Shown here in pieces: positions 6,661-13,991 of a stretch of 31,599 bases of DNA. Position numbers and translations under genes: made by a program. The notes beneath the pieces are model-generated. The model was given only the letters and a program-made list of their open reading frames with translations, did not search any database and was not told where the DNA came from. This DNA comes from Candidatus Liptonbacteria bacterium (GTDB lineage: Bacteria > Patescibacteriota > Minisyncoccia > UBA6257 > 2-01-FULL-56-20). The stretch spans positions 1 through 31,599 of the forward strand of contig JACRFR010000038.1 of assembly GCA_016212635.1 (NCBI GenBank), given 5' to 3'. Numbering within the stretch: the first letter of the stretch is position 1; the number at the start of each line of letters is the position of its first letter.

Positions 6661-7536
6661 TTAGAGTCCGAACAGTTGGAAGTAGCCGCGGATGAGCTCC
6701 GTGCCGAAAAAGAAAACCGCCAGAGTAGCGGCAAATAAGAGCGGGCCGAAAGGCACGTGCATTTTAAGGGCGCGGCGGCTGCGAAAGATCGCCGGCAAAC
6801 TGGCCAGCGTCCCCAAAACAAAGGCTAGGAGAGAAATGATCAGTACGTCCGGCCAGCCGAAAACCAGGGCCAGAGGCAATACCAGTTTTAAGTCGCCCAG
6901 GCCCATGCCCCGCCCGCGCGTGACCAGGATCAGGCCGCCGAAAAGCAGGGCGACCGCCGCGAGCGCCGCCACACGGTTCCACAAGAGCGTCTCGCGGAAA
7001 CCGAAGAGGAGCGCATAGTGGCCCAAGAAAGAACCCGAAACCGGACCAAAGGGATAGCCGGGTAGGTACAGGATGGCCAGGCCTAAGACGGCGAGCAGAA
7101 CATTCAGTTCGTCCGGTATTATGCGCCAGCGGAGATCGATCAGGGTAATGAGGAGAAGAATTAAAAATACCAGAATGTGGAATGTGGAATGTGGAATGTG
7201 GGGGGTTAAAAACGAAGAGGGAGGAGGGAGGAGGGAGGAGAAAGAAGCCAGGCGGAGGGGGACGAAGACGAAAATCAGGCCGGAAAGAAGCTCCACCAGC
7301 GGGTACTGCCAGGTGAGATGGGCGCGGCAAGTGCGGCACCGGCCCAGCTGCAACGCGAAGGATAAGAGGGGTATGAGTTCGAACCAACGCAGGGTCCGGC
7401 GGCAATGCGGACAGCGCGAGCGGCCGCCGATCACCTGGTTGCGGAACAGAAACTTGTCGGGATTATAGCGCAGGGACAGGACGTTCAGGAAGCTGCCCAG
7501 GGCCAAGCCCAGGATAAAACGGAAAGCGAGCCACAT
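6661..7536 (-). CDS. pilD: prepilin peptidase / methyltransferase (A24 family)
   Basis: The 291-residue polytopic enzyme cleaves prepilin leaders at the cytoplasmic face of the membrane and methylates the new N-terminus. The N-terminal domain has the zinc motif CPHC (42-45) and CRTC (67-70) with YPLVELLSG. The catalytic aspartates are D134 in LIDLRWRIIPDELN and D215 in GLGDLK, the GxGD signature. The true start is MWLAFRFILG, because the longer frame adds a non-membrane tail and a TAAAAT box lies 7 bp before this ATG. Residues about 98-121 (SSLLPPPSSFLTPHIPHSTF) are an insertion encoded by a heptad array at 7173-7243, placed just before the helix carrying D134. It starts a second transcription unit after the terminator at 7715-7742. 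Confidence 0.93.
   Translation of the reverse strand: MWLAFRFILGLALGSFLNVLSLRYNPDKFLFRNQVIGGRSRCPHCRRTLRWFELIPLLSFALQLGRCRTCRAHLTWQYPLVELLSGLIFVFVPLRLASFSSLLPPPSSFLTPHIPHSTFHILVFLILLLITLIDLRWRIIPDELNVLLAVLGLAILYLPGYPFGPVSGSFLGHYALLFGFRETLLWNRVAALAAVALLFGGLILVTRGRGMGLGDLKLVLPLALVFGWPDVLIISLLAFVLGTLASLPAIFRSRRALKMHVPFGPLLFAATLAVFFFGTELIRGYFQLFGL
7173..7243. repeat. in-phase heptad arrays inside pilD
   Basis: Four exact GAATGTG units (7173-7200) are followed, in the same 7-bp phase, by two variable units and then AAGAGGG, AGGAGGG, AGGAGGG and AGGAGAA. The block is coding for a low-complexity Pro/Ser/His-rich loop of pilD. It looks like a spacer-type array captured in frame. Confidence 0.88.
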
Positions 7537-7543
7537 GGTAATT

Positions 7544-7549
7544 ATTTTA
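7544..7549 (-). promoter_or_regulatory. -10 box of pilD, leaderless type
   Basis: TAAAAT on the minus strand is separated from the pilD ATG by AATTACC (7 bp). This fits a new transcript that starts at the start codon, downstream of the terminator after the major pilin. No good -35 is visible. Confidence 0.4.
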
Positions 7550-7584
7550 CCCGGATTCCAACCACCAACACAACCTCCAACTTT

Positions 7585-7690
7585 AATTGGGTTAATTTGG
7601 GAGAGGTCCAACCTCGGGGGGTAGAAAGAAGATTAATATCGGGAGGTCCGACCTCCACTGGAGGACGGACCTCGGGGAGGGCATATATTT
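7585..7690. repeat. hairpin element of the GAGGTC family (degenerate)
   Basis: GGTCCG at about 7646 is inverted as CGGACC near 7670 with CCTCC/GGAGG between them. The flanks contain AGGTCCAACCTCGG and ATTGGGTTAATTTGG. The wording resembles the elements at 21619-21763 and 28984-29300 (GAGGTCGGGCC hairpin, GGTTAATT). It occupies the spacer between pilD and the major pilin. Confidence 0.45.
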
Positions 7691-7714
7691 TAGCATGGCA
7701 CACCTGGAGACCCA

Positions 7715-7742
7715 AAGAGCCCCGACTATAATCGGGGCTCTT
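7715..7742 (-). terminator. hairpin terminator after the major pilin gene
   Basis: AAGAGCCCCGA (7715-7725) and TCGGGGCTCTT (7732-7742) form an 11-bp stem with a 6-base loop. It lies 28 bp past the pilin stop codon. The U-tract on the minus strand is short (TTTGGG), so termination may be partial. It would keep the pilin mRNA level above that of pilD. Confidence 0.6.
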
Positions 7743-7770
7743 GTCTTAATCCTCTATCCTCTATCCTCGC

Positions 7771-8247
7771 CTACAGCGAGAGGCAGTACACCTTGCCAGT
7801 TCCACTTGCCGCACTACAAGCCGACGTTGGCGCAGTACCATTGCCGGCGTAAGCACCGCTATAAGATCCCTGGAACGCAGCATTGTTCGCATCCTCTAGT
7901 ATCGCAGCCAAAACATAAGAAGTGGGAGTAGTCGCGCTGTTGTAGGTGTAATAATAATTCTGACCGGACTTAGGATCGTTCGGAAGATTGTTTACACCAA
8001 CTCCCTCGCAAAAATTTCCAGTTGTGAAAGAAGTCTTAAGGGTTGCCCAGTCTCCGGCCACGGGATATTGCTGTTTCTTCGCGAAACATAGTTCCAGCGC
8101 AGTCTGTACTTGGCGCAAGTCACCGATGCGCCGGGCATCCCGGCCCTTCATTTGGGTCGGTGCCAGACCCACGATCGCCAGAGAGGCGATGATACCGATG
8201 ATGGCGACCACGATCAAAACCTCGATTAATGTAAAACCCTTGCGCAT
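7771..8247 (-). CDS. pilA: major type IV pilin (GspG/PilA-like)
   Basis: The 158-residue prepilin has a 4-residue leader, MRKG|FTLIEVLIVVAIIGIIASL, with Glu at +5 and the classic hydrophobic N-terminal helix. It continues GRDARRIGDLRQVQTALELCFAKKQQYP, the alpha-1 region common to CPR pilins and GspG-type pseudopilins. The C-terminal half is small and has Cys pairs, which may close a disulphide loop. Its short leader, lack of heptad repeats, own terminator and position make it the best candidate for the main pilus subunit. It follows pilC by 209 bp, most of it an inverted-repeat element, with a TATATT box at about 8294 on the minus strand as a weak promoter candidate. Confidence 0.88.
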   Translation of the reverse strand: MRKGFTLIEVLIVVAIIGIIASLAIVGLAPTQMKGRDARRIGDLRQVQTALELCFAKKQQYPVAGDWATLKTSFTTGNFCEGVGVNNLPNDPKSGQNYYYTYNSATTPTSYVLAAILEDANNAAFQGSYSGAYAGNGTAPTSACSAASGTGKVYCLSL

Positions 8248-8339
8248 GTTAGGATTAGTACTTTTAAAAAGTTGACGCCTTTTGTTAGTTAATATAGTAG
8301 CATATTGGGCCTAGTATACGCCAGGGTTATCCACAGGGG

Positions 8340-8457
8340 GAGTAATCGCTAATAATGCGAATATGAAAAGGGTAATAATGCTAATAACAAATTCTGCCTG
8401 CTTCCCCTGTTACATTCGCATTATTACCTCTGCTATTTGCATTATTCGCGATTACTC
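8340..8457. repeat. family I inverted-repeat element (AGTAATCGC) filling the pilC-pilA spacer
   Basis: GAGTAATCGCTAATAAT at the left end is inverted at 8441-8457 with one mismatch. Similarity extends over about 45 bp of each arm. The middle (about 25 bp) is unique. The right end touches the TAG stop codon of pilC. The left arm is identical over about 46 bp to the left arm of the element at 9670-9821. There is no ORF. Confidence 0.85.
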
Positions 8458-9668
8458 TAGTGGATGCTCGCCGTCAGTTGATAGAGCGGCAGCAAGATGG
8501 AGCCGAACAGGACGCCCACTAAAATGCCTATGCCGACCATCAAAATCGGCTGGATCAGGTCAACCAGGTTGCCGATGACCATATCCGCTTCCCGGGCGTA
8601 AAACTGGGCCAGCCGGAGGAACATCTTGTCTATCTGGCCGCTGGCCTCGCCCACTACCAGCATTTGCGGCACCAGCTGGGGAAAATACCGCGGGTGCGCC
8701 GCCATAGCCTCGGAAATCGGTTTACCCTCGCGGACCTGCCCGGCAACTTCCTGCAGCAACTCCTGATAAATAGTATTGCCCACCGTCTGACCGGCGATTT
8801 GGATCGTCTGGGTGATAGGCACCCCGCCTTTCAAGAGCATGGCCACCACATTGGAGAACCGAGTCATGGTCAGGGGCAGATATGCGCGCCGCACGATGGG
8901 CATCCGCACTTTTAGTTCGTCCATCAGGGCCTTACCCTCCGGCGATCGGAGATAGTCCGCAGCGATGGCCAGCATCGCGACAAATAAGGTGAGTACGATC
9001 GGCCAGCGACTGGCTAAAAATTTACCGGAGCTGATCAAAAATTGGCTGAACGCCGGCAGTTCCACGCCGGACTGCTCGAAGACCGGGCCGATCTGCGGGA
9101 ACACGTAAGTCAGCATGATCACCACCACCGCCAGGAACAGGACGATGACGATGGCGGGGTAGATCATGGCGGAACGGGATTTGGATATGAGCGCCTGTTC
9201 TTTCTCTATATAATCGGCCAGGAAACCGCTGACTTCGTCCAAGTTGCCGACCACCTCGGCGGAACGGACCATGCTGATAAAAAAGGCCGGGAAGACGCTG
9301 CTCTGCCGTTCCAGGGCTTGGGACAGCGCCAGACCGGCGTTCACGTCCTCGGAGATCTGCCGAATGGTGTTCTTGAGCATCGCGTGACTGGTCTGTTCAT
9401 GGAGAGTTTTTAGGGCGACATTCAGCGGCAGGCGCGCTTCAAGCAGGGTCGCGAACTGGCGCGTAAAAACCGCCAGGTGCTTCATCCGCACCCGACCGAA
9501 AAAGCTGCCCAGGCTGTCGATCACCGTGGGGCGATCCACCTGTTCCAGAGATAGAACAAAGACGTCGTGGCCGGCTAGAATGCGCACCGCGCCGTCGCGG
9601 CCGCCCGCCTCTACGAAGCCAACCTGGAGCTCCCCTTCTTTAGTTCGGCCTTGGTAGCGGTACTTCAT
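8457..9668 (-). CDS. pilC: type IV pilus inner-membrane platform protein
   Basis: The 403-residue protein has two T2SSF/GspF domains (about 65-190 and 270-393). The signature FTRQFATLLEARLPLNVALKTL is near residue 69 and a second copy LTMTRFSNVVAMLLKGGVPI near residue 260. Three membrane segments are visible, at about 170-192, 215-235 and 370-393. It forms the platform that couples the PilB and PilT motors to pilin. The N-terminus is short (MKYRYQGRTKEGELQVGFVEA). A family I repeat element ends right at its start codon and another begins at its stop codon. Confidence 0.93.
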   Translation of the reverse strand: MKYRYQGRTKEGELQVGFVEAGGRDGAVRILAGHDVFVLSLEQVDRPTVIDSLGSFFGRVRMKHLAVFTRQFATLLEARLPLNVALKTLHEQTSHAMLKNTIRQISEDVNAGLALSQALERQSSVFPAFFISMVRSAEVVGNLDEVSGFLADYIEKEQALISKSRSAMIYPAIVIVLFLAVVVIMLTYVFPQIGPVFEQSGVELPAFSQFLISSGKFLASRWPIVLTLFVAMLAIAADYLRSPEGKALMDELKVRMPIVRRAYLPLTMTRFSNVVAMLLKGGVPITQTIQIAGQTVGNTIYQELLQEVAGQVREGKPISEAMAAHPRYFPQLVPQMLVVGEASGQIDKMFLRLAQFYAREADMVIGNLVDLIQPILMVGIGILVGVLFGSILLPLYQLTASIH

Positions 9669-9669
9669 A

Positions 9670-9821
9670 GAGTAATCGCGAGAGTAATCGCTAATAATGC
9701 GAATATGAAAAGGGTAATAATGCTAATAAGCGCGGGCGATCGCATAAGCAACACTAACATTCCGCAACCCCGACCGTATTCGCATTATTACCTCTACTAT
9801 TCGCATTATTAGTGATAACTC
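9670..9821. repeat. family I inverted-repeat element in the pilT-pilC spacer
   Basis: The left end carries GAGTAATCGC twice, 12 bp apart (9670 and 9682), a small terminal duplication. The right arm has ATTCGCATTATTACCTC and ATTCGCATTATTAG. The core of about 50 bp is unrelated to that of the element at 8340-8457. The element runs from one base after the pilC ATG to the pilT stop codon. Confidence 0.8.
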
Positions 9822-9822
9822 C

Positions 9823-10896
9823 CTAGGAGCGTTCCAGCAGGATCCGCAACTCCGACGGGTTCAAGGAGTAAACCTCCGCGTTTTCCAGGGTGATCTCTTT
9901 GTTCTTGATCAGATTGACCATGTAGCGGTTCAAGGAGATCATGCCCTCCTCCAAGGAGGTTTCGATGACCAGATCAATCTGGTAGATCTTCCGCTCCCGG
10001 ATAAGATTCCGGATGGCCGCGTTTACGATCATGATCTCCAGAACCGGTATGCGGCCGCCGGAGACGCGGGGCAGGAGCCGCTGGGAAACGATCGCCACCA
10101 ATGTGGCGGCCAGCTGGGAAGATACCTGACCCTGTTGGGCGGGCGAGAAAGAATCAATGATGCGGTCAATGGTTTGAGCCGCGGAGTTGGTGTGCAAGGT
10201 GGAAAAAACCAGGTGGCCGGTTTCCGCGGAGGTTAACGCGGTCGCGATGGAAGTGGCGTCGCGCATCTCGCCGATCATGATCACGTCCGGATCCTGCCGC
10301 AGAATGGTCCGTAGGCCGTCTTCGAAAGTCGCGGTGTCCGTACCCACTTCGCGCTGGGAAACAATACAGCGGTCCTGCGAGAACAGGTACTCGATCGGGT
10401 CTTCAATGGTGATAATGTGGTCGGTGCGGGAGTGATTGATCTCGTCCAGCATGGCGGCCAGACTGGTGGACTTGCCGTGGCCGGCCGGACCGACCACCAG
10501 AACAAAGCCCTGGGAAAGTTTGGTGAAGTCGTGGAGGATCGGGGGTAAGCTTAATTCCTCCATATTCCGGACCCGGGCCGGCACCAGACGCAGAGCGGCG
10601 GACAAGTAGCCGCGCTGGAAAAAGACATTGACCCGGAAGCGGGCTTTGTCTTCCAGGCTGTAGGCAAAGTCCACCTGGCGATCGGCCGCAAGTTTTTCCT
10701 TTTGCGCGGGAGTCAGGAGCTCGCCGATTAAACCCTCGGCAATTTCCGGAGTAACGATCGGCTCTTTCTGAAGCGGCACCAGAACGCCGTCCATCCGGAG
10801 CGTCGGCCGCCGACCGACCGCGAAGTGCAGGTCGGAAGCGTTTTGCTTGGCGCAAGTGACCAGCAGTTCTTTGAGTTGTTCCGCGTAGGTGGCCAT
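9823..10896 (-). CDS. pilT: pilus retraction ATPase
   Basis: This 357-residue secretion ATPase powers pilus retraction and, in competent bacteria, DNA uptake. The Walker A is GPAGHGKS (136-143), a variant of the usual GPTGSGKS. The Asp box is IITIEDPIEYLF and Walker B is DVIMIGEMRD (204-213). The His box is TGHLVFSTLHTNSA. The AIRNLIRE motif (294-301), specific to PilT, is exact. The N-terminal PAS-like domain (SDLHFAVGRRPTLRMDG) is intact. The order pilB-pilT-pilC suggests co-transcription. The spacer to pilB holds a heptad array. Confidence 0.96.
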   Translation of the reverse strand: MATYAEQLKELLVTCAKQNASDLHFAVGRRPTLRMDGVLVPLQKEPIVTPEIAEGLIGELLTPAQKEKLAADRQVDFAYSLEDKARFRVNVFFQRGYLSAALRLVPARVRNMEELSLPPILHDFTKLSQGFVLVVGPAGHGKSTSLAAMLDEINHSRTDHIITIEDPIEYLFSQDRCIVSQREVGTDTATFEDGLRTILRQDPDVIMIGEMRDATSIATALTSAETGHLVFSTLHTNSAAQTIDRIIDSFSPAQQGQVSSQLAATLVAIVSQRLLPRVSGGRIPVLEIMIVNAAIRNLIRERKIYQIDLVIETSLEEGMISLNRYMVNLIKNKEITLENAEVYSLNPSELRILLERS

Positions 10897-10910
10897 GGGG
10901 GGGTGAGAAG

Positions 10911-11033
10911 ATAGAATTTAGAATAAAGAATAAAGAATAAAGAATAAAGAATTTAGGAGGGGGCAATTAGATTTTGGAAATATGGCGGAGTCGAATTCCC
11001 TGTATTCTTAATACTAGCTTCTATATTCTATTC
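10911..11033. repeat. inverted heptad arrays between pilB and pilT
   Basis: TAGAATT, TAGAATA, three AAGAATA and AAGAATT follow each other in 7-bp phase (about 10911-10952). The spacer ends with pyrimidine-rich units of the same length (TATTCTT, GCTTCTA, TATTCTA) up to 11033 next to the pilB stop. The two arms are imperfect inverted repeats. Confidence 0.8.
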
Positions 11034-11035
11034 TG

Positions 11036-12763
11036 TCATCCTTCTTCGGTTTCTTTAAGCACCTCCTCCAGCAGGACCTGCCCCTGGAGCGCTTTCATGA
11101 TCCCGTCTTGGCGCATGGAGAGCATTCCCTGGGCCTTGCCCTCCGCTTGGATCTGCGGAATGGTGGGATGGGCTATAACCAATGCCTGGAGGCCGGGGGT
11201 CATGTGCAATACCTCGTAGATCGCCACTCGGCCCAAGGTACCTTTGTTCTTGCACTTACTGCAACCCGCGCCGTGATAGATCTGGTAGGGCGGAACGAAC
11301 CGGGAACCTTCGGGAAGGGAGGCGAGTTCTTGGGTTAAGATCGGCTCCAGGGCCGCGGGCACGGGCGCCGATGCCCGACAATTTTCACAGATCCGCGAGA
11401 CTAGACGTTGAGCGACCATCAGGTTCAGAGCCGAGGGCAAAAGGTACGGCTCGACCTTCATGTCGATCAGCCGGGGGATGACGCCGGCGGCATTGTTGGT
11501 GTGAAGCGTGGACAGAACAATGTGGCCGGTCAAAGCCGCATTGACCGCCAAACCGGCGGTTTCGGTGTCCCGGATCTCGCCCACCATGATCACGTCCGGA
11601 TCCTGGCGCAAGATCTGACGCAGGCCGGAAGCAAAATCGTAACCGATCTCCGGCCGAACTTGCGATTGATTGATGCCGCTGATGAAGTACTCCACCGGAT
11701 CCTCCAGGCTGACAATGTTGACCGACTCGTTGTTCAAAGACTGGAGCAGGGCGTAGAGAGTGGTCGACTTACCGGAACCCGTGGGCCCGGAAACTAAGAT
11801 CATGCCGAATGGCTTCTGGAGACCGGTCGCCACGGTGGCTTGGTTCTGACCGGTCAAACCGAGGTTATCCATGCTGGCCAAACCCGCGGAAGGATCCAAG
11901 ATGCGCAAGACGACCTTCTCGCCGAAAGGAGTCGGGAAAGTCGCGACCCGAAAGTCCACTTCCCGATCCAGAACCTTGCTGCGGAAACGGCCGTCTTGCG
12001 GCACGCGCGTCTCGTCGGTTTTCAAGCTGGCCAGGATCTTAACCCGGGTGACAATCAGTGACGCAAGCTCGACCGGCATCACGGAGGCCTCCTTCAAGTC
12101 ACCGTCCACGCGGAATCTGATCCGCAATTGATGTTCTTGGGGCTCGATATGAATATCCGAGGCGCGCGTCTGGAGCGCCTCCCGCAGGGTGTTGGCGACG
12201 ATGCGGATAACCGGAGCGTCCTCCGACCGGCCGCCTTTATTGTCTTCCAATTCCACGGTGCGCAGGGACTCCGGCCGGCTGCCCAGCTTGAGACCCATGT
12301 TGCGAACCGCTTCCTGGACCTCGCTGCGATAAGGCGAGTAGCGCCGGAGCACGGCTTGCCAGTCGCCGTAGGAAACCAAAAATACGCCCAGATTAAGGTT
12401 CACCTGGTGCGCAATGAACTTTATCGCCTCCTGCGCCTTGGTATCGTCCGGATTGACCATGCCCACCACCAACATTCCATCCTTGGCATACATGGGCAAC
12501 ACCCCGTAGGCGCGGACGGTCTCTTCCGGCACCAGCTCCAGAACCTTGGCCTCGATCTGGTCGGCGGAGACTTTGGCGTAGGGCACGTGGAGCAGCTCGC
12601 TTTTGAGTTCCGACAGTTGGCTGTCGGGTATCAAATTTTGCTCGTGCAGAATGGACTCTGCGGGCTTATCCCGAAGCAATGCCTCCCGGCGCACCTTGCC
12701 GATCTGTTCCGGAACCAAAAGACCCTTGTCTTGGATCGCTTGGAGTAATTGTTCGCTAGTCAT
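11036..12763 (-). CDS. pilB: pilus extension ATPase
   Basis: This 575-residue GspE/PilB-type ATPase drives pilus assembly. An N-terminal MshEN-like domain (about 1-150, with LLVPEQIGKVRREALL) is followed by ASDIHIEP (201-208), Walker A GPTGSGKS (326-333), Walker B DVIMVGEIRD (390-399), the His box TGHIVLSTLHTNNA, and a four-Cys zinc site (CENC 459-462, CSKC 501-504), which is typical of PilB and absent in PilT. Length is normal. A family I element ends two bases before its ATG, and no Shine-Dalgarno is visible. Confidence 0.96.
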   Translation of the reverse strand: MTSEQLLQAIQDKGLLVPEQIGKVRREALLRDKPAESILHEQNLIPDSQLSELKSELLHVPYAKVSADQIEAKVLELVPEETVRAYGVLPMYAKDGMLVVGMVNPDDTKAQEAIKFIAHQVNLNLGVFLVSYGDWQAVLRRYSPYRSEVQEAVRNMGLKLGSRPESLRTVELEDNKGGRSEDAPVIRIVANTLREALQTRASDIHIEPQEHQLRIRFRVDGDLKEASVMPVELASLIVTRVKILASLKTDETRVPQDGRFRSKVLDREVDFRVATFPTPFGEKVVLRILDPSAGLASMDNLGLTGQNQATVATGLQKPFGMILVSGPTGSGKSTTLYALLQSLNNESVNIVSLEDPVEYFISGINQSQVRPEIGYDFASGLRQILRQDPDVIMVGEIRDTETAGLAVNAALTGHIVLSTLHTNNAAGVIPRLIDMKVEPYLLPSALNLMVAQRLVSRICENCRASAPVPAALEPILTQELASLPEGSRFVPPYQIYHGAGCSKCKNKGTLGRVAIYEVLHMTPGLQALVIAHPTIPQIQAEGKAQGMLSMRQDGIMKALQGQVLLEEVLKETEEG

Positions 12764-12764
12764 G

Positions 12765-12938
12765 GAGTAATCGCAAATAACGCAAATCTGGGCAAATAAC
12801 GCGAACGCCGATTACGAATTGATTCACGCCATGCCGCAATATCCTCCTTCGGCTCACATTTCTTGTTACAATTTGCATTGTTTGTGATTGTTTTTTATTT
12901 GCGTTATTTGCTTCAATTTGCGTTATTTGCGATTACTC
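12765..12938. repeat. family I inverted-repeat element with perfect 23-bp ends
   Basis: The left end (12765-12787) begins GAGTAATCGCAAATAACG and the right end (12916-12938) is its exact reverse complement. About 125 bp of non-repeated core lie between. It fills the spacer between the small membrane protein gene and pilB, one base from the pilB ATG and two bases from the other stop codon. No ORF or transposase. Confidence 0.88.
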
Positions 12939-12940
12939 TT

Positions 12941-13240
12941 TTAAAAGGGTTGGAAGGGATTCGCCTTGCCGGTGGAAGATGCCACGGGGGTGAGGATGAC
13001 GTCTTTTTGGAGCGCTTGATAGGTCGGGTTTTTAAAAATGGAATCCGGTGAAAGGTTGATCTGGGAAAGTTCCTGGGTATTGCGGAAGTTGGCCGGCACT
13101 GGAATGTCCACGATCAAGTCGGGCCGTTTGAAAAATAGATAGTAGACCGCGGCGGCGACGGCGGCCAGAATCGCCAGCCAAACCAAGAGGGCGAACAAAC
13201 CCGCCAGTGGTTTCCGTTCTTCTTCAATTACGATGGCCAT
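12941..13240 (-). CDS. small single-pass membrane protein in the pilP position
   Basis: The 99-residue protein has a charged N-terminus (MAIVIEEERKPLAG), one membrane helix at about residues 14-37 and a C-terminal tail ending STGKANPFQPF. It lies between pilO and pilB. The tail resembles the RDPFxP ending of PilP/GspC-type proteins, but there is no lipobox and it is much shorter than PilP. I infer a role in the inner-membrane PilMNO complex from its place. The family itself is not recognised. Confidence 0.7.
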   Translation of the reverse strand: MAIVIEEERKPLAGLFALLVWLAILAAVAAAVYYLFFKRPDLIVDIPVPANFRNTQELSQINLSPDSIFKNPTYQALQKDVILTPVASSTGKANPFQPF

Positions 13241-13290
13241 GGGAGTAAAAAGTAAAGAAATTATTCTAATTATCCTAATTATTCTAAGGT

Positions 13291-13355
13291 GGTCAGGGAA
13301 AGTCAGCAGTCAATAGTGAGAGATTAATGATTAATGATTAATGATTAATGATTAA
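13291..13355. repeat. heptad array in the spacer downstream of pilO
   Basis: After GTGGTCA and a 3-bp slip, units AAAGTCA, GCAGTCA, ATAGTGA, GAGATTA and then five ATGATTA follow in phase up to the pilO stop codon. The left part of the same spacer (13259-13287) has a separate 9-bp period (AATTATTCT, AATTATCCT, AATTATTCT). Confidence 0.85.
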
Positions 13356-13358
13356 TGA

Positions 13359-13991
13359 TTATTTAGCGGAGCGGGCGGGCGGGGCGGGCGGGGAAAATGG
13401 GGTTTGGTAGTAAGTCTCCAGAACCATTTCCAGGTCATACTTAGTATCTCCGATCTTCGCGGGGGGCTGGAGATTGATGCTCCGAACATCAAACAGGCGC
13501 AAATTGGTTTCCACTCCCCGCAGAAACGCTTTCATGTCTTCGTAGGTGCTCGCAAAACGAATCTGGAAGGTCGCGCTGCCCAGCGGTCGGGCCAGCGAAT
13601 TGGCGGCGCCCGACTGGGCTTGATCCGCTTGTCCGCCGCTGGCTTGTTGCTCGGAGAGGCTGATGGACAATCCCTTGAGCGCCAGCCGGTTGCCTTCCGC
13701 GATACCGTCCAGCTGCGCGATGGCGCCCGCCGGATCCGGCTGGGTCGGCAGGGCCAGGGACAGAACTCGCTGCAATTCCTGCTCGCTCCGGGTCGCCGTG
13801 ATCAAATTCTTGACTTGCTCCACCGCCGCGCGCTGCTTGGCCAAGAAATTCTCGCGGGAGATCTGCTCGCTCCGTATCTGCTGGACTTCTCCGTAGGCAG
13901 GCTGGATAAGATCGAAAAGGACCAAGAAGGCCGCGACGATCAGGGCCAGGCTGATAATCATGCTCAAGAATCTTTTGGTGGTCTGTTTCAT
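13359..13991 (-). CDS. pilO: pilus alignment protein PilO-like
   Basis: The 210-residue protein has one N-terminal membrane helix (about 9-30, LSMIISLALIVAAFLVLFDLI), then a coiled-coil segment (YGEVQQIRSEQISRENFLAKQRAAVEQVKNLI) and a ferredoxin-like domain with STYEDMKAFLRGVETNLRLFDVRSINL, the usual PilO layout. The C-terminus is Pro-rich. Its ATG overlaps the pilN stop by 4 bp, so the two are translationally coupled. PilO pairs with PilN in the inner membrane. Confidence 0.85.
   Translation of the reverse strand: MKQTTKRFLSMIISLALIVAAFLVLFDLIQPAYGEVQQIRSEQISRENFLAKQRAAVEQVKNLITATRSEQELQRVLSLALPTQPDPAGAIAQLDGIAEGNRLALKGLSISLSEQQASGGQADQAQSGAANSLARPLGSATFQIRFASTYEDMKAFLRGVETNLRLFDVRSINLQPPAKIGDTKYDLEMVLETYYQTPFSPPAPPARSAK

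Noticed and set aside
8271..8300. TTGACG and TATAGT on the plus strand as a promoter
   Set aside because: The spacing is only 15 bp and no plus-strand gene follows. An antisense RNA cannot be excluded, but there is no support.
9670..9821. Insertion sequence
   Set aside because: Inverted ends are present but there is no transposase frame, and the size is below 200 bp. A MITE-like or RNA-hairpin element fits better.
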